Positions 26,640 through 35,187 of a stretch of 64,000 nucleotides of DNA are shown here, one piece after another; the first letter of the stretch is position 1, and every line of letters starts with the position of its first letter. The notes beneath the pieces are model-generated. The model made no database searches. It was not told where the DNA came from and saw nothing but the letters and a program-made list of their open reading frames with translations. The translations under genes and the position numbers were made by a program. The DNA comes from Flavimaribacter sediminis (GTDB lineage Bacteria > Pseudomonadota > Alphaproteobacteria > Rhizobiales > Rhizobiaceae), in the NCBI RefSeq assembly GCF_019492055.1, contig NZ_JAICBX010000001.1, positions 1,550,001 through 1,614,000 of the forward strand, in the 5' to 3' direction.

Positions 26640-27872
26640 ATGAAATTGATCGTTGCCCGACAGACTGTGTCCCGAAACTTGAAATTTCGACGCTTCTCGA
26701 TTTATCTCGCAGCGATTGCCTTTTTCTGTTGTCTGACCAACACAGTCAGAGCCGAACCCGGCGTCTTTGAAGACAGGATCGTTTTTGGTCAGTCTGCGGC
26801 GTTTGAAGGTCCAGCAGCTTCGCTAGGCACAGATATACGGAACGGAATCCTCGCAGCATTCGATGAGGTCAACAGAACGGGCGGCGTTAACGGTCGCAAG
26901 CTTGAGTTGATTTCCTACAACGACGGTTACGAACCTGAACTTGCAATCGATAATACCAGACGCCTTATAGAACAGGACCAAGTCTTTGCGCTGATCGGAG
27001 AAGTCGGCACGCCGACATCGCGCGCAGTCCAGCCGATTGCGCGTGAATACCGGGCGCCATTCATCGGCGCTTTTACAGGAGCCGCATTCCTGCGCGACCC
27101 TGGCCTGACCAATGTCATCAACATACGTGCTTCATACGATCAGGAAACAGAGGAACTTGTCGATTTTCTGGTTAAGGATCGCGGCATCAAACGGATCGCC
27201 ATTCTCTATCAGGATGACACATTCGGCAGCGCAGGCCTTTCTGGGGTTGTCGCGGCGCTGAACCGCAGAGGCCTCGAACTGGTCGCTGACGGCACTTACA
27301 TGCGCAATACGGTCGCCGTGAAGAGAGCCGCGTTGGCCATACGCAAGGCTCAACCCGATGCTGTTATCATTATCGGAGCGTACAAACCCGCTGCCGAGTT
27401 TATCCGCATTGCGCGATCGATTGGTGTCGACGCACTGTTTCTTACTGTTTCCTTCGTAGGCAGCAACGCTCTTGCATCCGACCTTGGAAAGGAAGGCAGC
27501 GGAGTAATCGTGTCTCAAGTCGTTCCGTTGTTCCATGACACGTCTGTTTCGGTCGTAGCAAGTTTCCACGATGCGATGGCGAAACTGTCCGAAACGTCAG
27601 GCAGAGATCTGCTGATAGACGGTCTGGGCTTTGTCTCTCTGGAGGGATACATCACAGGTCGACTGGTCGTGGAGGTGTTGAGAGACCTTGGAGACGACCT
27701 TACTCGGGAAACCTTCATCGGCCTATTTGAAGAATTAAAAGGATACGAGATCGACGGTTTCTCGCTTCAGTACGGGCCGGGAGACAACCAAGGCTCGAAC
27801 AATGTATTTCTGACCGTGATCAACGATGATGGCAAGTTCGAAACCATCAAACGCCAGGCTGCAGATCAATGA
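26640..27872 (+). CDS. Branched-chain amino acid-type ABC substrate-binding protein
   Basis: Periplasmic binding protein of the LivJ/Peripla_BP_6 family, 410 aa from this start. The signal-peptide core is RFSIYLAAIAFFCCLTNTVRA, then the mature domain begins IVFGQSAAFEGPAASLGTDI with NRTGGVNGRKLELISYNDGY. An upstream TTG (26544) has GGAG before it and cannot be excluded. There is no permease or ATPase beside it. Instead its stop overlaps the start of a receptor adenylate cyclase (ATGA at 27869-27872), which suggests it acts as a ligand sensor for that cyclase. Confidence 0.88.
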   Translation: MKLIVARQTVSRNLKFRRFSIYLAAIAFFCCLTNTVRAEPGVFEDRIVFGQSAAFEGPAASLGTDIRNGILAAFDEVNRTGGVNGRKLELISYNDGYEPELAIDNTRRLIEQDQVFALIGEVGTPTSRAVQPIAREYRAPFIGAFTGAAFLRDPGLTNVINIRASYDQETEELVDFLVKDRGIKRIAILYQDDTFGSAGLSGVVAALNRRGLELVADGTYMRNTVAVKRAALAIRKAQPDAVIIIGAYKPAAEFIRIARSIGVDALFLTVSFVGSNALASDLGKEGSGVIVSQVVPLFHDTSVSVVASFHDAMAKLSETSGRDLLIDGLGFVSLEGYITGRLVVEVLRDLGDDLTRETFIGLFEELKGYEIDGFSLQYGPGDNQGSNNVFLTVINDDGKFETIKRQAADQ

Positions 27873-30800
27873 GTGATGGCGCTAAAGAAAGCAAACCAGT
27901 CGCCCATTCCAAGGTCGCGATTTCGGAACGCAGTTTCGCCGAGCCTGTGGCCAAAAAAGAAGCTGCGCGGGTCGAGGAGGTCAAATCATCCGCCGTTGTC
28001 TTTGGCATAAAGGCAAAGCTGCTCCTGTCTTTCATTGCGCTTGCCACCTGCACGCTCGTCGCATGCATTGTGGCCTGGACCGTGTTCAGCCATATCCAGC
28101 GCGCAGTGACCAATGTCACGTCGGACAGCCTGCCGAAAAACACTCTTGCGCTTACGATTGCAGAACACAGCGCTGAAATTTATGTCAGTGCTCCCAGCAT
28201 CATGGCCAGCGAAAGCCAGTCGGTTCGGGAATTCAGAAAGAAACTGCTGGACGACGCCGTCATGCAGTTGAACGCCGCCATAACCCAATGGCGGAATATC
28301 GGTATGGCCCGTGACATTGCCGACGACCTCACCGGGAAGGTCGAAAGGATTTCAGGCTATATCGATGAAGTGAACTTTTCCGTCGCCAACATGCTGGACA
28401 TCACGGAATCGTTGCATGGACAGGTAGACAAGCTGTCACAGAGCCACAGCCGCTTCCTGGAAGTGCTCGAACCTCTGATCGACGACGCCGTTTTCAATCT
28501 GGTCATCGAAAACGAGTCGACAACCTCCAAAACGGAGGCGGCTCTTCGAGAAACCTTGGCCGCAGAAACAGAAACTCTTGGCGCGCTTCTGGCGCTGAAA
28601 AACGACCTGTCTATCATAAATGAGCCGTTGGTGAACGAGGCCAATCTCGAAAACGGCAATATGCAACATTTTGTTGCCGATGAATTTGGTTCAATCCGCG
28701 AGCATATTTCAGACCATATTCGGACCCTTCGGCTGTCCGCGGCTGCAAAAGAACTAGAGTTTTTCAATGATTCTGTTCAAGCCTTCGTCGTTGGGCTTGG
28801 AAGCTATCTGAGGCGGGCCGCGGATTCGCAGAATTCCGAACCCGAAACTGCCCTGCGCCAGGATCTTATCCGCGCACATGACGACCTCGTACAACATATC
28901 GATCCGCTGATATCACAGGCGCGAGAACGACTTCTCACGCACACATACGATATCGTCAGCCAACAATCCTCCAAGACCATGGAACTCATCGACCTTGGAG
29001 CAAATACGATCCACAACCTCCTTACTATCCGGTCAGACGGCAATCTCGCCGCCGGCCTGCTGAATGAAGCGTCCAGCATCCAGGAGCCGGAACGGCTGGA
29101 GCCGCTTGGGGAGCGTTTTCGCGCAGCGGCCGGCCAGATTGAGCGAGCGTATAGGCAACTGCCTGAGCAGAACAGATCAGATGAGTTGCGTATGGTCATC
29201 GATTCGGTTCTGAGTATCGGTCAGGGCGATGACAGCATTTTCGGATTGCGCGGACAGGAACTTGTGGAACTGGAACACGCGCAGAATTCCATCAGCGCAA
29301 GCGGCGATGTCTCCCAACAGCTTGTCATTGCGGTGACCCGACTCGTCGAAGAAACAGAACAGGACGCCAACGAGACGGCGCGACACGCGGATGAAACAAT
29401 ACGCACCGGCAAAGTTGAAATGCTGGTTATCGCCGGCGCCAGCCTGATCGGTTCAGCTCTGATCATGCTGATCTTTGTCGGCCCTCGGATTATCAGACCA
29501 ATACGAGAGATCACCGACACGATGACCGATCTTGCGGCCGGTGACACGACCGTAGTTATACCCGGCACTGACCGGAATGATGAGCTTGGAAAGATGTCGA
29601 AGGCGTTGGAGGTGTTCCGGGACATCACAATCTCGATCCAGGAATCCAACCTGAAGGAAATCGATCTCGCGCGTCGCAGGCTCGCGGATGCGATCGAGAG
29701 TATATCGGAAGCCTTCTCCCTCTATGATGCCGAAGATAGGCTGGTCGTTTGCAACAAGAAATACGGCACGTTGGTGCATCCGGAAATCGCCGACGAGATT
29801 CACCCTGGATTGTTTTTTGAGCAGATTGTGCGCCGCTCAATCGAACTTGGACTGATATCCGAGGCGATTGGGCGTGAAGAAGAATGGCTGAAAGAAAGGG
29901 TCAAGAGACACCGTCATCCTGAACAACCCCACATCATGCATCGCCATGACGGAACCTGGATCATGGTCAGCGAACGCAGGACTGCTGATGGCGGAGTTGT
30001 CGCCGTTTATTCCGATATTACCGAGTTGAAGGAACGAGAGAACGAACTCGCCGAGAAATCGATTGCTCTCGAACAGCTTTCTAAACAACTCTCCAAATAT
30101 CTCTCTCCGCAAGTCTATCAATCTATCTTCAGTGGAGAACAATCGGCAATCGTTGCAAGCAAGAGGAAGAAATTGACAGTCTTCTTCAGCGATCTTGTCG
30201 GCTTCACCGAAATTGCCGACAGGTTGGAATCAGAAGATCTTACGCAGATCCTCAATCAGTATTTGACGGAAATGACGACGATCGCTTTGGACCATGGGGC
30301 GACAATAGACAAATATATCGGTGATTCACTGATGATTTTCTTCGGAGATCCTGTGTCCCGGGGAGTCCAGGCAGACGCCGTTACCTGTGTTAAGATGGCT
30401 ATCGCCATGCAGAAGCGCTTGCGTTCCCTCAGTGAGGAATGGAGGTCGATGGGACTGACCGAAAAGCTTGAATGCCGAATAGGTATTGCAACCGGTTTTT
30501 GTACGGTTGGCAATTTCGGAAGCGAAGACCGGATGGACTACACGATTATCGGAGGAACAGTGAACCTTGCCTCAAGACTTGAGGGAGTGGCTGCGACTGG
30601 CACGACGCTGGTCGCAGCTGAAACCTACAGTCTGATCCAGGATGAGATCGTCTGTGAGGAACATGAGACGGTCGCGGTCAAAGGAATCGCCTATCCCGTA
30701 CGCACCTACAGGGTAATCGACACCAAGGAGGTCGTCGCCAAACGTGGCAGACCAGTGCGCAAGAAAGGCGACCGCATTACAATCGACGCAGATATAGATT

Positions 30801-30880
30801 CAATGTCCGAAGATGAGCGTAAGGAAGTCGCCGAAATGCTGCAGAAGATCCTGTCAGATCTCAATCCGCGGTCGACGTGA
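27869..30880 (+). CDS. Transmembrane receptor adenylate/guanylate cyclase (HAMP-PAS-class III)
   Basis: A 1003-aa membrane signalling enzyme. A cytoplasmic leader is followed by TM1 (about 51-72), a long periplasmic helical sensor of about 440 residues, TM2 (about 515-535), HAMP (about 536-590, with DRNDELGKMSKAL), a PAS-like segment (about 605-690, SLYDAEDRLVVCNKKYG) and a class III cyclase domain (about 765-950). Metal aspartates are in FFSDLVGF and GDSLMIFFGDP, and the ribose/transition-state segment is DYTIIGGTVNLASRLEG. It is coupled to the upstream binding protein by a 4-base overlap. cAMP is the more likely product, but nucleotide choice is not proven. Confidence 0.92.
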   Translation: MSDGAKESKPVAHSKVAISERSFAEPVAKKEAARVEEVKSSAVVFGIKAKLLLSFIALATCTLVACIVAWTVFSHIQRAVTNVTSDSLPKNTLALTIAEHSAEIYVSAPSIMASESQSVREFRKKLLDDAVMQLNAAITQWRNIGMARDIADDLTGKVERISGYIDEVNFSVANMLDITESLHGQVDKLSQSHSRFLEVLEPLIDDAVFNLVIENESTTSKTEAALRETLAAETETLGALLALKNDLSIINEPLVNEANLENGNMQHFVADEFGSIREHISDHIRTLRLSAAAKELEFFNDSVQAFVVGLGSYLRRAADSQNSEPETALRQDLIRAHDDLVQHIDPLISQARERLLTHTYDIVSQQSSKTMELIDLGANTIHNLLTIRSDGNLAAGLLNEASSIQEPERLEPLGERFRAAAGQIERAYRQLPEQNRSDELRMVIDSVLSIGQGDDSIFGLRGQELVELEHAQNSISASGDVSQQLVIAVTRLVEETEQDANETARHADETIRTGKVEMLVIAGASLIGSALIMLIFVGPRIIRPIREITDTMTDLAAGDTTVVIPGTDRNDELGKMSKALEVFRDITISIQESNLKEIDLARRRLADAIESISEAFSLYDAEDRLVVCNKKYGTLVHPEIADEIHPGLFFEQIVRRSIELGLISEAIGREEEWLKERVKRHRHPEQPHIMHRHDGTWIMVSERRTADGGVVAVYSDITELKERENELAEKSIALEQLSKQLSKYLSPQVYQSIFSGEQSAIVASKRKKLTVFFSDLVGFTEIADRLESEDLTQILNQYLTEMTTIALDHGATIDKYIGDSLMIFFGDPVSRGVQADAVTCVKMAIAMQKRLRSLSEEWRSMGLTEKLECRIGIATGFCTVGNFGSEDRMDYTIIGGTVNLASRLEGVAATGTTLVAAETYSLIQDEIVCEEHETVAVKGIAYPVRTYRVIDTKEVVAKRGRPVRKKGDRITIDADIDSMSEDERKEVAEMLQKILSDLNPRST

Positions 30881-30882
30881 AA

Positions 30883-31530
30883 TCAATTGTCCCCATACCA
30901 TCGAATATCGCGATCTGTCGCCTCTTCGCGATTGCACGGTACACTTTCGAGCAACTCCTCCATTCGCCGCCACGGATGAACGGCGCGGAAGCTGTCGATT
31001 GCAATAGTGAAATAGTTTCCGCCGCCGTTGTTCGGCTGATCGAATGAACGTGAGATCGGCGCATCGGCAAAGTGGCAATAAAGCAGCGTGCCGACACCGC
31101 CATGACCGACAAGCAGAATATCACCCTGATCTGCCTGCTTCAAATAAGGCAGCGTCGCCCGCACGATTCGACTCTGTGCGTCAATCGCTCTCTCCCAACC
31201 GCGAACGCTGATGTAGGGTTCCCTGAAAAACTGGTTCGCAACATCCTGAAACTCTGCGGGTGGAAGAAAGCCAGTTGCACTCCGGTCGTTCTCGCCCATT
31301 GCATCATCTATTTCTACTTCCAGACCAATTCCCAGGGCCATGATCCGCGCTGTTTCGACGGCCTTTGTTTCACCGCTGCTGACAAGGCGCGTCGTCGCCC
31401 GTAAAACAGGCGCTCCAGCAATCCGCTTTACCCGGTGTTTGCCGATTTCGGACAATTTCCACTCCGGAACGGGGATATCAGTCTCCATCGCCACCTGTGG
31501 GTGCGACAAGTAACGCAATACTCCGGGCAT
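30883..31530 (-). CDS. Histidine phosphatase superfamily protein
   Basis: A 215-aa protein resembling phosphoglycerate-mutase-like phosphatases. The usual RHG motif is replaced by LRYLSHPQV at residues 5-13, keeping a histidine. Later blocks are SSGETKAVETARIM, the acceptor glutamate region around DDAMGENDR, and the second catalytic histidine in ILLVGHGGVGTLL. A YLxHPQV variant is, as far as I recall, a recognised subgroup in alphaproteobacteria. The substrate is unknown. Convergent with the cyclase gene, two bases apart. Confidence 0.82.
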   Translation of the reverse strand: MPGVLRYLSHPQVAMETDIPVPEWKLSEIGKHRVKRIAGAPVLRATTRLVSSGETKAVETARIMALGIGLEVEIDDAMGENDRSATGFLPPAEFQDVANQFFREPYISVRGWERAIDAQSRIVRATLPYLKQADQGDILLVGHGGVGTLLYCHFADAPISRSFDQPNNGGGNYFTIAIDSFRAVHPWRRMEELLESVPCNREEATDRDIRWYGDN

Positions 31531-31686
31531 AATACTTACCAGCCTCTACCAGCAACAACTCTGTAAACGATAGCACAACCAGATGACATTACGTTGATGA
31601 CGAGTTATCGGCCTTGATTGTTTTTCACGCCATATTTAATTGCAATTTGCCAGCGACCGGCTACCATCCCCTCGAATGGCCGTCAC

Positions 31687-32112
31687 ATGAAAACTACAAA
31701 ATCTGAATGTCCGATAGACTTTGCAGCCCGCGTCGTGGGTGACAGGTGGAGTCTGCTGATTATCCGAGACATTCTCCTCTACCGCAAGAGCAGGTTCAGG
31801 GAACTGGCGAGTGAAGAGGGAATAGCGACCAATATTCTCAGCGACCGGTTGCGACAGCTCGTTGATAGCGGTGTGATCGAAAAAAAGCGCGATCCCGATG
31901 ATCGAAGAAGTTACATTTATCAGGCGACGCCAAAAGGCAACGGGCTGGCTGGTCTGATGTCGGAGCTAGGCGCTTGGGGAACGGCTAACGAACCGGGATC
32001 AAAGGAACTCATTGGAACGCTGAAGCACTACCGTCGGGATTCGGAGGTCGCCGCCACGATCAGATCCAATATTTACCGCAACCGTTATGCTGATGATGCG
32101 GATATGCAGTGA
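31687..32112 (+). CDS. HxlR-family transcriptional regulator
   Basis: A 141-aa winged-helix regulator. The family's N-terminal cysteine is in SECPIDFAARVVGDRWSLLI (Cys8), followed by FRELASEEGIATNILSDRLR (recognition helix) and the wing DPDDRRSYIYQATPKG. HxlR proteins respond to electrophiles or redox signals, often through that cysteine. The ATG at 31687 is chosen because family members begin just before the cysteine. Neighbouring targets are not evident; the EamA exporter converges on it from the right. Confidence 0.88.
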   Translation: MKTTKSECPIDFAARVVGDRWSLLIIRDILLYRKSRFRELASEEGIATNILSDRLRQLVDSGVIEKKRDPDDRRSYIYQATPKGNGLAGLMSELGAWGTANEPGSKELIGTLKHYRRDSEVAATIRSNIYRNRYADDADMQ

Positions 32113-32192
32113 AACTTTCAGGTTGGCTCAACTGGAACTGTAATCACACTATCCATGACACACCCACACGTATTGCCAGACAAACGTTCTGA

Positions 32193-33080
32193 CTATTCGG
32201 CGCCCGGATCCGCTTGAGCGCGCGATTGCGGTTGTTCGATCAGGATAAATGCGAGTCCGGCAATTACGACCGCGCCTCCCGCTAACGCGGTCAATGTTGG
32301 GCGTTCTCCCAGGAAGGCAATGCTTCCTGCAACGGAGAAAACGGGCAACATCAGCAGAAATGGCGCAACCTGACTGACTGGGTGTTTTCTCACTAGCGAA
32401 TACCATAACGCATATCCGAGCGCGGTCATGACCAAGCCAAGATAAATTACTGCCGTCCAGTCAACCCATTCGGCCGTCATCATGGAATTCAACTGGTTTT
32501 TCTCCAGCAGAAAGGACATGATGAAGAGCTGCGGCGCAGCCCATATGGCGACCCAGGCCGTGGTGGTCAGCCCGTCGATTTCCTTGAGTGTGCGTATCAT
32601 TGCCTGTCCGATCGCCCACGTAAATGCACCCCCAATGACAAGCAGCACCGAGACCCAGGCGGCGCCAATTTTCGGTTCACCCATCATCAGCGCAACGCCG
32701 ACAAACGCCATCGCGATTCCGATCCATTTTCGTATGTCCGGCGTTTCTCCGAGAGCGAAGACGCCGATTAGCACAAGGAACGGCACTTCAAGCTGGACAA
32801 CGAGAACCGCCACCGAAGCATCGAGTCCCTTCAAACCATTAAAGGTCAAACTGTACTGGATGGCGGCGGAGACGACGGCTATCCAGAAAATTCGATGTAA
32901 CTGCCCGGTAGGTGGACGGACGAACCAGACCAAAGCCACAGCCGTTACACTGAAGCGTAAAGCCATCAGGAAAATTGGAGGAAACTGGTCCAGAGCGGCC
33001 TTGGCGAACACGAACCCCATTCCCCAGACCAGCGCAACGAGGAGGCCCATGGTCACGTCAATTGGCGACAATCTATTCAT
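32193..33080 (-). CDS. EamA/DMT-family transporter
   Basis: A ten-helix drug/metabolite exporter of 295 aa with two EamA repeats, the first starting MGLLVALVWGMGFVFAKAAL and the second WVSVLLVIGGAFTWAIGQAM. The conserved proline-rich end of helix 9 appears as VAPFLLMLPVFSVAGSIAFL. Similar to amino acid or amide exporters (YdcZ/EamA type). The start at 33080 (MNRLSPIDVTMG) is preferred over a longer frame because helix 1 follows immediately. Divergent from the Coa1-like gene. Confidence 0.9.
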   Translation of the reverse strand: MNRLSPIDVTMGLLVALVWGMGFVFAKAALDQFPPIFLMALRFSVTAVALVWFVRPPTGQLHRIFWIAVVSAAIQYSLTFNGLKGLDASVAVLVVQLEVPFLVLIGVFALGETPDIRKWIGIAMAFVGVALMMGEPKIGAAWVSVLLVIGGAFTWAIGQAMIRTLKEIDGLTTTAWVAIWAAPQLFIMSFLLEKNQLNSMMTAEWVDWTAVIYLGLVMTALGYALWYSLVRKHPVSQVAPFLLMLPVFSVAGSIAFLGERPTLTALAGGAVVIAGLAFILIEQPQSRAQADPGAE

Positions 33081-33221
33081 ATCACTGTCTGCATTGTCCT
33101 CGTGGCACGCGTCTGGGATCGATATCCTGTCTGGGATATACATATCATCAGAAACACCGCAAAGGTGACGATACAATTTTGCAATTCCGATGTTGTGGCC
33201 ATTCCATCCGGAGAAAATTTC

Positions 33222-33869
33222 ATGCCTTTGCCAGATCAACTGTACGGAACGCCAATTCCGCCGCATCTCAATCGTTGGAATTGGGGCGCATTTCTAATGA
33301 ACTGGATCTGGGGAATAGCCAACAACACCTGGATTGCATTGCTGATGTTCGTACCATTTGTAAACATCGTCATGCTGTTCGTTCTGGGAGTAAAAGGTAA
33401 CGCCTGGGCCTGGAACAACAATCTGTGGCGCGATGAGGCGCATTTTCTAAAGAGTCAGAGACGCTGGGCCATTGCCGGTTTTATCTGCGTTGCGTGTGTG
33501 CTCGCTCTCATCGCCTATGGTGGCGACAAGGCTTTGAGCTTTCTGAAGAACACCGACGTTTATCAAATGGCGATGGAGGAAATCACGTCCAATCCAGCGG
33601 TTAGTGCGGCGCTTGGTGAACCAATCGACGCCGGTTTCTGGGTTACGGGAAACGTCAATATGGACCTGATGGACGGCAGTGGACATGCGCAGTTGCACAT
33701 CCCGCTTTCGGGAACCAAGGCGTCAGGCGATGCAATGGCGCAAGCAATCCGATCAGATGGAAAATGGATTATCGAGTTGCTGATCGTGAAGGTTGACGAT
33801 TACTCGGAACCAATTGTTGTGATCAACACTCGGAATAAACCGATTCCAGGCTCCCCACAGGAGATCTAA
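33222..33869 (+). CDS. Coa1/Tim21-like cytochrome c oxidase assembly factor family protein
   Basis: A 215-aa membrane protein. The N-terminal part holds aromatic-rich hydrophobic segments (NWGAFLMNWIWGIANNTWIA and MLFVLGVKGNAWAWNN, a layout often seen in ribonuclease G-like or DUF4234 leaders). A helix at about 83-103 is followed by a periplasmic Coa1-like domain (SNPAVSAALGEPIDAGFWVTG ... ASGDAMAQAIRSDGKW). CGGAGAA lies before the ATG. The role in oxidase assembly is by family likeness; no oxidase genes are nearby. Confidence 0.72.
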   Translation: MPLPDQLYGTPIPPHLNRWNWGAFLMNWIWGIANNTWIALLMFVPFVNIVMLFVLGVKGNAWAWNNNLWRDEAHFLKSQRRWAIAGFICVACVLALIAYGGDKALSFLKNTDVYQMAMEEITSNPAVSAALGEPIDAGFWVTGNVNMDLMDGSGHAQLHIPLSGTKASGDAMAQAIRSDGKWIIELLIVKVDDYSEPIVVINTRNKPIPGSPQEI

Positions 33870-33871
33870 TA

Positions 33872-34339
33872 TCACTCAACGCGTAGATCAATGTTCTGGA
33901 TTTCCTGAAGAATCAGAATCCGCATAGTATGGCTGACAGGCACGCCAGAGCGCATGGCACGAGCTCTTTCTCGGATGCTCTTGAGATCAATCTCATCAAA
34001 CAGGTCGAACAGTTCCCCTCCCCTTTCCGCCAGCATTGGGTCGAAATCAATCAATGCGGAAAGCGCCGAGATTGTTTCGGCATACAACTCGGCGGCGTTG
34101 TTTTTCGTTTCCACAATGAGACGCAGGACCAGAGCCAGATGTCCAGCGCCATTCTTAGATGCAATTTTCCTTAACGTAGCGCTCGAAAAACAATCCCGAT
34201 CGCCCCTCGCGCCGTTGTAGCGGTGGGACCCATTATAGAGGCGAACACCGCATTGCCTCGCAATTCGGTAAATATCATGCTTGGGTTTTCCTTTGATAAC
34301 TATCGGATTCTGACGCGCAGTCGATTGGACGTCTTTCAT
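33872..34339 (-). CDS. Hypothetical protein, putative third gene of the repressor-linked operon
   Basis: A 155-aa basic protein of unknown family, starting MKDVQSTARQNPIVIKG and rich in helices (LALVLRLIVETKNNAAELYAETI, AERGGELFDLFDEIDLKSIRERARAMR). It follows the HTH gene by 75 bases in the same direction, so it may belong to the leftward operon controlled from 35.1 kb. It ends two bases after the stop of the convergent Coa1-like gene. Confidence 0.6.
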   Translation of the reverse strand: MKDVQSTARQNPIVIKGKPKHDIYRIARQCGVRLYNGSHRYNGARGDRDCFSSATLRKIASKNGAGHLALVLRLIVETKNNAAELYAETISALSALIDFDPMLAERGGELFDLFDEIDLKSIRERARAMRSGVPVSHTMRILILQEIQNIDLRVE

Positions 34340-34414
34340 AATTAACGATGCAAATTGTCATAAATAATGGAAAGGAGGCCGAGCTTCCGGCAATTAGTGT
34401 GAGTATACTCACCG

Positions 34415-34789
34415 CTATTGGGTAACGCCTTGTTTGTCATCGCCAATTTCAAACAGACCCAGCATCTCTCCCGCTTGTCGCCGCGTCATTCCCTCGAGAA
34501 GCAGGTTGCAGTAGGTCTGTTCGAGCTCGGAAGGAATCCAATAGCCGCGACGCTGTCGTTTTCTGATTTCCAAGTGTCGGGATGCGCCTAACTTGGTTTC
34601 TCGCGTTTGTTCGCCAATTACATTCTGCAAAGCATGTCCCTTACGAATGTTGAGCCTGGCGGCGCGTCGACGGATTGACTGTGCCGATATCCCGAAATGT
34701 CGTGCTATTTCTTCAGTTGAGGCATCCCCGCCAAAAAGTTGCAAGACGCGAATCTGCTGGCTTTCGGATAGTTGGCTTAGAGACTTCAT
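34415..34789 (-). CDS. Helix-turn-helix protein with two HTH-like segments
   Basis: A 124-aa basic protein. The N-terminal half is a homeodomain-like helix-turn-helix (IRVLQLFGGDASTEEIARHF then GISAQSIRRRAARLNI). A second HTH-like stretch lies near the C terminus (LEQTYCNLLLEGMTRRQAGEML), after a very basic middle (HLEIRKRQRRGYW). The ATG overlaps the upstream stop (TGATG at 34787-34791), so it is coupled to the 84-aa gene before it. It could be a phage-type regulator or a GcrA-like DNA binder; neither is established. Confidence 0.68.
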   Translation of the reverse strand: MKSLSQLSESQQIRVLQLFGGDASTEEIARHFGISAQSIRRRAARLNIRKGHALQNVIGEQTRETKLGASRHLEIRKRQRRGYWIPSELEQTYCNLLLEGMTRRQAGEMLGLFEIGDDKQGVTQ

Positions 34790-35043
34790 CACTGGTCTTC
34801 CTTGCTATTCAGGATACTGACGTAGGCCACCGACACATCCGTGTATCTAACTTCCGAATTTCTATCGGCGTCGATCAAGACCGTTCTATCCACAACGCGA
34901 CGCATAACTTTGCGTATACCGAAGTCTTCCGTAGTAAGATGATCAAATGTTTCCGTTTTGTTCTCATTAAAATGATGACTGAAAATATGGACGCGATTAT
35001 CTTCTCCCTCAGGCAATGCCTGTGGGATTGAATTGTGCAACAT
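34789..35043 (-). CDS. Hypothetical 84-aa protein, first gene of repressor-linked operon
   Basis: Small charged protein beginning MLHNSIPQALPEGEDNRVHI with no recognisable domain. Support comes from context: it lies directly downstream of a leftward promoter-like pair (35089-35117), has GGGAG upstream, and its stop overlaps the ATG of the HTH gene. It may be a Cro-like position product or a leader peptide. Confidence 0.5.
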   Translation of the reverse strand: MLHNSIPQALPEGEDNRVHIFSHHFNENKTETFDHLTTEDFGIRKVMRRVVDRTVLIDADRNSEVRYTDVSVAYVSILNSKEDQ

Positions 35044-35077
35044 CAGGTGGATACTCCCGGCAAACGAGTTGGATCAG

Positions 35078-35108
35078 ATACCATTTACACACTATGCCAT
35101 TTTGGTAT
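35078..35108. promoter_or_regulatory. Candidate repressor operator between overlapping divergent promoters
   Basis: Two related 9-base elements lie in direct orientation 16 bases apart, ATACCATTT (35078-35086) and ATGCCATTT (35094-35102). Inverted six-base arms ATACCA (35078-35083) and TGGTAT (35103-35108) enclose both promoter cores. Repeated sites overlapping two opposed promoters are what a CI/LexA-type switch needs. Binding by the adjacent repressor is inferred. Confidence 0.5.
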
Positions 35109-35111
35109 AAT
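35084..35111 (+). promoter_or_regulatory. Sigma-70-type promoter for the S24 repressor gene
   Basis: TTTACA (35084-35089), 16-base spacer, TATAAT (35106-35111). This is an excellent match to the consensus and points rightwards to the gene at 35188, leaving a leader of about 70 bases. It overlaps the opposing promoter almost completely. Confidence 0.65.
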
Positions 35112-35117
35112 TGTCAA
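35089..35117 (-). promoter_or_regulatory. Sigma-70-type promoter for the leftward hypothetical operon
   Basis: On the minus strand, TTGACA (35117-35112), 17-base spacer, TAGTGT (35094-35089). The -35 is perfect and the -10 matches at four of six positions. It would start transcription near 35082, about 40 bases before the ATG at 35043. Confidence 0.55.
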
Positions 35118-35187
35118 TCCTGAGCCTGTACTGAAGCTAAAAAATAGCGCCTTTGGAAGTCCGTGGATTGAGGATTGGAATTGCTGA

